Part shown: one piece after another, positions 36,039 to 43,816 of the stretch | How the letters are laid out: each line of letters begins with the position of its first letter | Position numbering within the stretch: the stretch's first letter is position 1 | DNA from: Streptomyces sp. NBC_00353 | GTDB lineage: Bacteria; Actinomycetota; Actinomycetes; Streptomycetales; Streptomycetaceae | DNA length: 64,000 nt | Reading direction: 5' to 3' | Assembly: GCF_036108815.1 (NCBI RefSeq) | Contig: NZ_CP107985.1 | Span: 8,801,501 to 8,865,500 of the forward strand | Translations under genes and position numbers: made by a program | Notes under the pieces: generated by a model | What the model was told of the DNA's origin: nothing | Seen by the model: the letters and a program-made list of their open reading frames with translations, nothing else | Database searches by the model: none

Positions 36039-37766
36039 TCAGCCGTCCGCTTCCGTGCCGGACAGCGGCACCCGCCACACGATCCTGGTTCCTCCACCGG
36101 ACGGGGCGTCCTGACGGAACACGCCTCCCAGTGCGACGGCTCGCTCTTCCATGTTGTGCAGTCCACTTCGCGCAGCTCCTGGCGGGACGCCCACGCCGTC
36201 GTCGGTGACGGTCAGTGTCACCTTGCCTGCGGCCGCCTCGACGTGCACGTCGACGTTGCGAGCGGCGGCATGACGGGCGGCGTTGCTCAGCGCCTCCCCC
36301 AGGACCGCGATGAGGGGACCGGAGACCGCCGGCGGCACCTCGGCGTCGATGGAACCCTCCACCCTCAGTGTGGGTCGGAAACCCAGCGAGGGCGCCGCGG
36401 CCTCGATGGCCGCAGTCACCTGCCTCGTCACTGCGTGGGCCCGCCAGCCGCCTTCGTGGGTCCGCAGACCGAAGATCGTCGACCTGATGACCTTGATGGT
36501 GTCGTCGAGATCGTTCACAGCCCGTTCCAGGCGCTCCGCGGACTCCGGGTGCTGCACGAATTTGAGTGCACTCTGCAACGTCATACCGGTCGCGAACAGC
36601 CGTTGGATGGCAAGGTCGTGCAGATCCCGGGCGATCCGGTCCCGGTCCTCGAGCAGCGCGATCTGCTCGGCGTCACTGCGTCGATCGGCGACTTCCATGG
36701 CCAGGCCCGCCTGTACGGCATAGCCCGCCAGCGGCGAGATCTCAGGGGGCCGGAACTCCGGTCGGCCGGAGCTCCGGGCGAGCAGCAGGACCCCGCGCAC
36801 GCTCCCGCGCTGTCCGATGGGCACCGCCACCGCCGGCCCCAGCCCCCTGTACCGTGACGCGTCCTGCCCCAGCCGCGGATCATGCTCGAGATCACTGCTG
36901 ACCACCGGCTCCGCCGCCTCGAACGCCGCTCCGACGAAGCTCTCCCCGGGCCCCGGATTTTCGCACCGCAGCGGGCTGTCGGCGTCGACGGTGAGAGCGT
37001 TGCGCAGCCGCCCTCCGTCACCCGAGGGCACGGCTATCACCCCGAACTCCGCCGAGACGATCTTCCTGGCGCGTTCGATGATCACCTTCATGACTTCGGC
37101 GCCGGACGCTCCTGACAGCAGAATGCTGGTCACCTCGGCGCTCGCTGCGTTCCACTGTTCGCGTTGCCGGGCCTCCTCGTAGAGCCGCGCATTCTCGATC
37201 GCCACTCCTGCTGCGACCGCGAGGGTGGACAGCACCGCCTCGTCCTCGGCGTCGAACTCCCTCGCGCTGCGTTTCTCGGTGAGGTAGAGGTTGCCGAAGA
37301 CCTCTTCCCGGACCCGGATCGGCACACCCAGGAACGAGTGCATCGGTGGGTGATGGGCCGGGAAGCCGTAGGAGGACGGATGATCGGAGAGCTCCGCCAG
37401 CCGGAGCGGCGCCGGATGCCGGATCAGCTCTCCGAGAATGCCGTGCCCACTGGGCAGGGATCCGATCCGCTCCCGCTGCTCGGCGTCGACGCCGATCGTG
37501 AGGAACTCCGAGAGCCGGTCCTCGTTGCTGATCACTCCCAGCGCGCCGTACCTGGCGTCCACCAGCTCGACAGCGGCCTCCACGATTCCGCGCAGTACCT
37601 GGGCGAGGTCCAGTTCCCTCCCGACCGAGAGAACTGCCTCGAGCAGACTGTGCAGGCTGTCCCGCGTTCCGCGTACGGCACTGATACGGACCTCCAGCTC
37701 GCGGAGAAGCTCGTCCAGAGGGAACAGCGCGAGGCCCTCGGCACCCGCCGCATGCTCTTCGCTCAC
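36039..37766 (-). CDS. GAF-domain sensor histidine kinase (DosS/OsdK-like)
   Basis: About 575 aa. Two GAF domains: residues about 50-190 (LVDARYGALGVISNEDRL, FLGVPIRVREEVFGNLYLTEKR) and about 210-360 (AEFGVIAVPSGDGG, PVVSSDLEHDP). The HisKA_3 dimerisation helix has phospho-acceptor His383 in RIARDLHDLAIQRLF. The HATPase domain has EALSNAARHAAA and TDDGVGVPP. This is the architecture of DosS/DevS; a haem-binding His is plausible but not proven. I prefer GTG 37766, with GGAGGGG about 11 nt upstream, over GTG 37802. Its likely partner is the NarL-type regulator at 30050. Confidence 0.9.
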   Translation of the reverse strand: MSEEHAAGAEGLALFPLDELLRELEVRISAVRGTRDSLHSLLEAVLSVGRELDLAQVLRGIVEAAVELVDARYGALGVISNEDRLSEFLTIGVDAEQRERIGSLPSGHGILGELIRHPAPLRLAELSDHPSSYGFPAHHPPMHSFLGVPIRVREEVFGNLYLTEKRSAREFDAEDEAVLSTLAVAAGVAIENARLYEEARQREQWNAASAEVTSILLSGASGAEVMKVIIERARKIVSAEFGVIAVPSGDGGRLRNALTVDADSPLRCENPGPGESFVGAAFEAAEPVVSSDLEHDPRLGQDASRYRGLGPAVAVPIGQRGSVRGVLLLARSSGRPEFRPPEISPLAGYAVQAGLAMEVADRRSDAEQIALLEDRDRIARDLHDLAIQRLFATGMTLQSALKFVQHPESAERLERAVNDLDDTIKVIRSTIFGLRTHEGGWRAHAVTRQVTAAIEAAAPSLGFRPTLRVEGSIDAEVPPAVSGPLIAVLGEALSNAARHAAARNVDVHVEAAAGKVTLTVTDDGVGVPPGAARSGLHNMEERAVALGGVFRQDAPSGGGTRIVWRVPLSGTEADG

Positions 37767-37923
37767 CGCGACACCATCCCCTCCGGTCCGGTTGGCGCCC
37801 ACCTCTCACGATAGGACCGCGGAGGAGATCGGGCCCGCGCCGCTGCGGCGCGCCGAGGGGCCCGCAGACCACCGTGCCCGTCCCGTGGCCGGACCCGGGG
37901 ATGGGCTGAGGTGGGCGTGGACC

Positions 37924-37937
37924 GGGCCGGTCGGCCC
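37924..37937. promoter_or_regulatory. Candidate DosR/OsdR-type box 3
   Basis: GGGCCG-GT-CGGCCC, a perfect palindrome agreeing with the other two boxes at about 11 of 14 positions. It lies between the divergent kinase and XRE-PPOX genes. Confidence 0.42.
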
Positions 37938-38036
37938 ATGCGGTCTGCGTCGATCCGGCACAGGATTGATGCTGAGGCGGAACGCGCGAAGGCGTAGGAC
38001 AGTGATTGCACCGACCAGCAGAGGGATGTGCGCAGC

Positions 38037-38744
38037 ATGTCGGAGGAAGAACCCCGGGAGCCGTCGCGCGAGGAACGCGCGACGGCGCCGGGTGACGTGG
38101 GCAGGCGCGTTGCGGCACGTCGCGAAGAGCTGGGACTCAGCAGGCAGGAAGTGGCCGAGAGATCCGGTTCGGCCACCACTTACATTCAGTACCTCGAGGA
38201 ACAACAATCCATGCCCAGCATGAGCTTCATGCTGCGGCTGGCCAATGCTCTGGATACGACCGTTTCCGAGCTCACCGGCAGCAACATGGATCTTCCGCCC
38301 GGTACCGGCCATGCGGGTTATCACTCGCAACTGATCGAGCTGAGCGCTGATGAGTGCCGCGAACTGCTGTCCACGCACGGGGTGGGGCGGATCGCAGTCT
38401 CCACGACGGAGGGGCCGTCGGTTGTCCCGGTCAACTACGTGGTCGTCGGTAGCCTCCTGGCCTTCCGGACGGCAGCCGGTGCCACGCCTGCCGCCGCGGC
38501 GGGTCATGTGGTCGCCTTCGAGGTCGACCACATCGACGACGCGCTGAGTCAGGGGTGGAGTGTTCTGGCCACCGGCACTGCGTCGACGGTGACCGACCCG
38601 AACGTCGTGCAGAGCTTGAACGAGGTGGCGTACACGGACCCGTGGCCCGACGGACGCCGCGACCTGTGGCTGACCATCGCCCCCACTCGGCTCACCGGCC
38701 GGCGCATCCACGTACGCCAGAGCCACAGCCCGCCTTCCGGATGA
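38037..38744 (+). CDS. XRE-family regulator fused to a pyridoxamine 5'-phosphate oxidase-like domain
   Basis: 235 aa. N-terminal helix-turn-helix (about residues 25-80) with RRVAARREELGLSRQEVAERSG and SMPSMSFMLRLANALD. The rest is a split-barrel flavin-binding domain: ELLSTHGVGRIAVSTTEG and PVNYVVVGSLLAFRT are typical of PPOX-like proteins that bind FMN or F420. It could be a redox-sensing repressor. ATG 38037 has GAGGG 11 nt upstream; a GTG at 38028 is possible. Divergent from the sensor kinase. Confidence 0.88.
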   Translation: MSEEEPREPSREERATAPGDVGRRVAARREELGLSRQEVAERSGSATTYIQYLEEQQSMPSMSFMLRLANALDTTVSELTGSNMDLPPGTGHAGYHSQLIELSADECRELLSTHGVGRIAVSTTEGPSVVPVNYVVVGSLLAFRTAAGATPAAAAGHVVAFEVDHIDDALSQGWSVLATGTASTVTDPNVVQSLNEVAYTDPWPDGRRDLWLTIAPTRLTGRRIHVRQSHSPPSG

Positions 38745-38764
38745 TCCTGGTGCCTGCGGCAGGG

Positions 38765-38800
38765 GGTGGGAGCCGCGCCACCGTCGGCGCAGCTCCCACC
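38765..38800. terminator. Bidirectional hairpin terminator
   Basis: GGTGGGAGC pairs with GCTCCCACC around an 18-nt loop, between the convergent XRE-PPOX and protease genes. Confidence 0.7.
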
Positions 38801-38807
38801 CGGCCTG

Positions 38808-41800
38808 CTACTTCCGCACGCCCACGGCGCGGATGATCTCCTGCTTGACCGAGCCGCCCCGGTCGTCGGCGGCCGAGGCCCGCACGGAGATGTACTGGGC
38901 GTCGTCCGGCACCCGCACCGAGCCGGCCCAGGCGGCGGACTTGCCGCGTACGCCGTCGAGTTCGACGGAGGTCCACGTCGCACCGTCGTCGAAGGAGACC
39001 TCCAGCGTGGAGCCGGTGATCCTCCCGGTGTCCGGCGCGCCCTTGACGTACTCGGAGAAGATCCCGAGATCCAGCCGCTTTCCGGCCCGCACATCACCGT
39101 GCAGGTCGGTGTCGACGTCGAACCCGAGGTTGAGCATCGGCAGATACGTCCACCGGTCGGCCGGCGTGGCGGCCGACTTGAAGGTCCACTCGGAGTGGCC
39201 CTTCGTGGCGAGCCGCCAGACATCCGGGTCCAGGGTGGTGTCGGTGACCACCTTGAAGTCCTGCTCGGTCGGCTTGACGTTCCGGGCGTACGCCCCCGAG
39301 CTGGTCTTGCGGTCGACCCGCACCCCGTCCACGTACACCTCGGTGAACTGGGTCATCGAGCTCTCGTTCCACACATCGCCGAAGCCGGTGTGGTCCGGTC
39401 CCGAGTCACCCCAACCCGGCGTGTTGAACTGCAGGTTGTTGCCCGCGCGCTGCTGGCCCCAGCCGAGGCCGGTGCCCAGCCACGGGTGCCAGACCGGCTT
39501 GAACCAGTCGGTTCCGGAGCGGGTGCCGCCGCGGTAGTGCACGATGCCGCCGCGCTGCTCGATGGCGCCCGGGCCGTTGGACATGGACTCGTGCCACCCC
39601 CGGTCGGGGCCGGCGCTGATGTAGTCGGTGCGCTCCGCGGGGAACTTGATCTTCTCCTGGAAGCCCATGCCGATGGGGAACGTGTCGGTGATCGAGTAGC
39701 GGAACTCGCCGCCGTCGGCGGCCTTCGTCGCGTGGAACTTGTTGTTGACCACGGCCAGTTCGCTCTTGCCCGGGCGGTACGTCAGGTCAGCGGGGATGGC
39801 CCCCGGGTATCCCTCGGTGAGGTCGTACACATACGGCGTGAACTGGGCAGCGGTCAGTTCCACATCCCGGTCGAGTCGTGCGGCCTCGATCAGCCGCGCT
39901 CCGTCCGCCGCGTTCACCGAGGCGATGTACAGCGGACGTGTCGCCCCGCCGGCCCCGCTGAACACGGCCGACAGCCGCCCGGGTGCCTCATCGGTGACGA
40001 ACAGGGCCTTGGCACCCGCGTCCTGTGCGTTCTGAGCCAGCTCGGCGGGGGTGATCGCGTCGGTGCGGCGCACCACGACCGCCTTGCCCTTCACGTTCTT
40101 GCCGGCATAGGCGGCGGGGCTTCCGGTGCCCGCGTCCACGAGGGACATCCGCTTCCGCCCGGTGAACAGGTCCGATCCGGGCTGGACGACCGTCTCGCCG
40201 AGCCGCTTGCCGCCCGCTTCGACATCGAGCAGCGGCTTGCCGAGCCGCCAGACGGTCCGGTACTCGAAGGTGCCCGTGGCGGGCTTGTGGGTCGGCGCGG
40301 CGAAGATGCTGTCGTACTTCAACGGGACCTGCACGGCCCCCGTGTACGACGCGCCGTTCGCCGCCCGGTTGAACTTCATCAGCAGCTGACGGGTCTGGGT
40401 CCGCTGGTCCACCTCGGCCCGGATCTCCCGCAACTTGCGCCCGTCGAGGGTGACTTCGCGGTCACGGTCCAAGGTGACCTCGGGCTCGGTGAGAAGCCCG
40501 AGACCGAGCGAGTCCTTGCCCTTGCTGCCGCGCACGTCGAGGAAGCTGGACAGGGTGTATGTGCCGGGCTGCAGGCGCAGCTCGAGTGTCCCGGAGTCGT
40601 CGACCGTGGCAGGGAAGGGCGATACCCCCTTGGCCAGCTTCTGTACGGCGAGGTATGCGGGTGACGCCGCGCCGTCGCGGTCCTTGACGTGGACGGTGAG
40701 GGTGTAGCGCTCGTCCTCCTTGGTCAGGCCGAAGGCCGTGTGCGCCACCACTGTGTCGCCGTCCTTGGCGACGATCCGGCCGGAGGTGGTGCCGACCGGC
40801 GCGCCGGTGCCGTCACCGGTGACCGTTGTCTGCGCGGTGCCGTGCGCGGGCACGGTGAGGGTGGAGTCGGCGAGGGCGACCACGCCGGCGGGAGCGCCCT
40901 CGGCGGCCAGCGTCAGGGTGACCGGCCGGTCGGAGGTGTTGGTGTACGTCAGCGTCTTCGTGACCGGCTTGTTGGCCTCGTAGGGCCAGCTGGTGAAGCC
41001 GAGGTCTGCGCTGCCGGTCGCGGTGATCTGCGCGGCGACAGCGGACGGGACGTCGACGCGGCCCGCACCCACCTCGTACGACGTGCCGCTGATCTGCTTG
41101 GACGTGCTCATCAGCCCGTCCTTGAGCTGCTGTCCGCTCCAGTCGGGGTGCTTCTCGGCGAGCAGCGCCGCGACGCCCGCGACGTGCGGGGTCGCCATGG
41201 ACGTACCGCTCATCGACGTGTACGGGCCGCTCCCGGAGACGAGTTGCGAGCGTGCCGCGAGGATGTTCACGCCCGGGGCGGACAGGTCGGGCTTGAGCGC
41301 GTTGTCGCCGAGGCGCGGGCCCTGGCTGGAGAAGTACGCTCGCTTGTCGGCGGAGTCGACCGCGCCGATCGTGAGTGCGGAGTCGGCGGCGCCGGGGGAG
41401 CCGATGGTGCCGGGGGAGCCGGCGTTGCCCGCCGCGATCACGAACAGGGCGCCCGTGTCCTTCGAGAGGGTGTTCACCGCCTGGGCCATCGGGTCGGTGC
41501 CGTCGCTGCCCTGCGACGATCCGAGGCTCATCGAGACGATCTTGGCGTGGATGTCCTTGGCCGCCCACTCCATGCCGGCGATGATCTGGGACTCGGTGCC
41601 GGACCCCTGGTCGCTGAGGACCTTGCCGACGGCGAGCGTGGCGTCGGGCGCGACGCCCTTCTCCTTGCCGTCGGACGCGGCACCGCTGCCACCGACGGTG
41701 GAGGAGACATGCGTGCCGTGCCCGTTCCGGTCGGCGACCTCCTGGCCCTCGATGAAGCTCTTGGTCTCGGTCACCCGGTCCTTGAGATCGGGGTGGGTCA

Positions 41801-42542
41801 GGTCCACGCCCGTGTCGAGGACGGCGACCTTGACGCCCTTGCCGGTCAGCCCCGCCTCCCAGGCGGCGGGCGTACCGATCTGGGCGTTGCTGGTCTCCAT
41901 CGCGGCGTCGACCCGGGCGTCCAGCCAGATCTTCTCGACGCCGCCGGCCAGACGCACTCGGCCCGAAGTCGCGCTGCGCGCCACGGAGGTGACGTCCGGT
42001 GCGACCGTGCGCCAGAACTCCCCGGACGTCGAAGCCTCCAGAGCCGCACCGCCCACACTCGGCAGACCACGGACCTGGCGGGCTCCGTGCGGCGTGGCGC
42101 TCCGGGTGTTCTTCGTGTACGTCACGATGAGCGGCAGTCCGTCGGAGGACGGGCCACCGAGCCCCTGCTCGATCAGAGCGGTGACGTCGAAGAGTTCGGC
42201 GTCGAGGACGCCCGCCTGGAGGTAGGGCCGGGCCTCGTCGGGTATGACGGTGATCCGGCCGCCGGATATCTCGCTGCGAACCGCTCCGGTCGCGCCCTCG
42301 GGACGCTCCACGGCGACCGACTTCCGGCCTGCGCCGAGGTCGTTCACGGTCACCTGGTCACCGGTGATCAGGGTGACGGTTCGTGCGGTGGTGGGTGCGT
42401 GTACGGGCGACGCGGCACGGTCGGTGCCCGCCCCTGCCGTCCCCACTGCCCCTGCAGCGACAGCCTGCCCCGCCGGCAGCAGTACGAGCGACAGCCCGGC
42501 TGCCAGCAGCCGGGACCTCCGCCTCGTGGATGCTCTGGTCAT
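38808..42542 (-). CDS. Secreted S8 (subtilisin-like) serine protease, large multidomain
   Basis: 1244 aa. Signal peptide residues 1-30 (AAGLSLVLLPAGQAVA), then a prodomain. The subtilase domain has catalytic Asp about 242 (VAVLDTGVD), His about 274 (NGHGTHVSS) and Ser about 447 (GTSMATPHVAG). Downstream are Ig-like segments, a PA-like insertion (NVKGKAVVVRRTD, about 820-870) and a long C-terminal beta-rich region ending IIRAVGVRK. It is probably an exported protease for protein nutrients or wall remodelling. The ATG at 42542 follows GGAGGAGA. The next gene upstream is a regulator on the same strand. Confidence 0.93.
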   Translation of the reverse strand: MTRASTRRRSRLLAAGLSLVLLPAGQAVAAGAVGTAGAGTDRAASPVHAPTTARTVTLITGDQVTVNDLGAGRKSVAVERPEGATGAVRSEISGGRITVIPDEARPYLQAGVLDAELFDVTALIEQGLGGPSSDGLPLIVTYTKNTRSATPHGARQVRGLPSVGGAALEASTSGEFWRTVAPDVTSVARSATSGRVRLAGGVEKIWLDARVDAAMETSNAQIGTPAAWEAGLTGKGVKVAVLDTGVDLTHPDLKDRVTETKSFIEGQEVADRNGHGTHVSSTVGGSGAASDGKEKGVAPDATLAVGKVLSDQGSGTESQIIAGMEWAAKDIHAKIVSMSLGSSQGSDGTDPMAQAVNTLSKDTGALFVIAAGNAGSPGTIGSPGAADSALTIGAVDSADKRAYFSSQGPRLGDNALKPDLSAPGVNILAARSQLVSGSGPYTSMSGTSMATPHVAGVAALLAEKHPDWSGQQLKDGLMSTSKQISGTSYEVGAGRVDVPSAVAAQITATGSADLGFTSWPYEANKPVTKTLTYTNTSDRPVTLTLAAEGAPAGVVALADSTLTVPAHGTAQTTVTGDGTGAPVGTTSGRIVAKDGDTVVAHTAFGLTKEDERYTLTVHVKDRDGAASPAYLAVQKLAKGVSPFPATVDDSGTLELRLQPGTYTLSSFLDVRGSKGKDSLGLGLLTEPEVTLDRDREVTLDGRKLREIRAEVDQRTQTRQLLMKFNRAANGASYTGAVQVPLKYDSIFAAPTHKPATGTFEYRTVWRLGKPLLDVEAGGKRLGETVVQPGSDLFTGRKRMSLVDAGTGSPAAYAGKNVKGKAVVVRRTDAITPAELAQNAQDAGAKALFVTDEAPGRLSAVFSGAGGATRPLYIASVNAADGARLIEAARLDRDVELTAAQFTPYVYDLTEGYPGAIPADLTYRPGKSELAVVNNKFHATKAADGGEFRYSITDTFPIGMGFQEKIKFPAERTDYISAGPDRGWHESMSNGPGAIEQRGGIVHYRGGTRSGTDWFKPVWHPWLGTGLGWGQQRAGNNLQFNTPGWGDSGPDHTGFGDVWNESSMTQFTEVYVDGVRVDRKTSSGAYARNVKPTEQDFKVVTDTTLDPDVWRLATKGHSEWTFKSAATPADRWTYLPMLNLGFDVDTDLHGDVRAGKRLDLGIFSEYVKGAPDTGRITGSTLEVSFDDGATWTSVELDGVRGKSAAWAGSVRVPDDAQYISVRASAADDRGGSVKQEIIRAVGVRK

Positions 42543-42663
42543 GGATGTCTCTCCTCCGCGCACCCGGCGAACGGTTGGTTCCGGGTGCTGCGAAGAGTTT
42601 CTGCGGCGACAACTCGCTTGTCGCCGTTCCGACTTGGCGGTTACCTGCCGTGGCGGAGACTCG

Positions 42664-43638
42664 TCAGCGCCGGACGCGGAGCACGCACTCGACATACGCC
42701 CAGCCGTGATGCCGGGCGTACCAGCCGAGTTGGATGCGGGTGGTGGCCCCGGCCTGGACCATCAGCCCCTGGATGCGCCGCTGCACGGTGCGTGCCGACA
42801 TGTCCACCTGCGCGGCCATCGCGTGATCGGTGAGACCGGCGAGCAGAAGACGCAGTATGCGGGTGTCGAGGACGTCGATCCCGTGGTGTGGTTCGCCGTA
42901 GGGGCGGGCTCGTTCCCAGACGGCGTCGAAGAGTGCCTGGGCGACGTTGGCGAGGCCGCCACGCAGCACGAGACTGGGGTCGACCTCGCTGCCGGAGCCG
43001 TGCAGCGGCAGCATCGCCACCTCGCCGTCGCAGACGATGAGCTTGAGCGGCACGCCGTCGACCGTCCGGATCCGCATGCCTCGGTCGAGCGATTCGTCCA
43101 CGTTGTCGGCCGCGCGCGGTTCACCCAGGAACGACTGGTCGATGACGGCACGCACCTGCAGGCCGCGCGACAGCACGGTCGGTTCCTCGGTGTTCTCCGG
43201 GCCGACCACCTGGACGTCGCCGGTGACGAACGTGTCGATGGCGTGCCGGGAGGAGAGCTGGAGCTGGAGGTAGCGCCGGCGTACGGCATCCCGCCCCTCG
43301 ACGACCTCGACGAGATCACGCTGTGCGCGTCCCATGGACCCGGTCCGGTAGGTCTCGACCAGCTCGGCGAGCGCGAGTTCGGCACGGTGAAGGCGGATGC
43401 GGCGCTCGGTCAGTTCCGTGCCGAGCGCGACCGACGGCGGCGCGGCCACATAGTGGCCGCTTCCGGGCTGCCTGTCGACCAGGGCGCGAGCCGCGAGCGA
43501 GTGCAATGCCTCCGCAACTTCCGCGTCCGGGACGGCCGCTGCCGCGGCGACTTCGGCGAGCGAGGCCGAGGGCTGCTCGATCAGCACCCTGTATACGGCT
43601 TCCTCACAGGCGCCGAGCCCGAGATCTTCCAGTGCCAA
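42664..43638 (-). CDS. TrmB/LuxR-type transcriptional regulator
   Basis: 324 aa. The N-terminal winged helix (LGLGACEEAVYRVLIEQ, ASLAEVAAAAAV) is TrmB-like. The centre is a phospholipase-D-like sensor region. The C-terminus has a LuxR-type HTH: LLAGLTDHAMAAQVDMSARTVQRRI. Such regulators often control secreted proteases in streptomycetes. I chose TTG 43638 (GGAGG 6 nt upstream); GTG 43644 abuts that site. It lies between two S8 protease genes, which suggests it controls one or both (inference). Confidence 0.83.
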   Translation of the reverse strand: MALEDLGLGACEEAVYRVLIEQPSASLAEVAAAAAVPDAEVAEALHSLAARALVDRQPGSGHYVAAPPSVALGTELTERRIRLHRAELALAELVETYRTGSMGRAQRDLVEVVEGRDAVRRRYLQLQLSSRHAIDTFVTGDVQVVGPENTEEPTVLSRGLQVRAVIDQSFLGEPRAADNVDESLDRGMRIRTVDGVPLKLIVCDGEVAMLPLHGSGSEVDPSLVLRGGLANVAQALFDAVWERARPYGEPHHGIDVLDTRILRLLLAGLTDHAMAAQVDMSARTVQRRIQGLMVQAGATTRIQLGWYARHHGWAYVECVLRVRR

Positions 43639-43750
43639 AGCCACCCTCCGGTCCGTGCGTACCGCCGGATTCTTGCAGCTCGGCAGGGCACACCCGACTG
43701 CGGGGCCCGGGCGGTGCCACCGGCGCCGTGGAAACGGCGGCGGCCGGTGG

Positions 43751-43766
43751 GCCCGCCCGGGCGGGC
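43751..43766. terminator. Perfect 16-bp GC palindrome, probable terminator
   Basis: GCCCGCCCGGGCGGGC, about 50 nt beyond the restored stop of the second S8 protease. The palindrome has little or no loop, so function is less sure. Confidence 0.45.
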
Positions 43767-43816
43767 AGGTCCACCGGCCGTTCGACGAGCCGTTGCGACG
43801 TGGGTCGCTGGTGCGG

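Noticed and set aside
40689..42833. A 714-codon open frame on the plus strand
   Set aside because: Antisense to the first S8 protease, with no domain and no start site.
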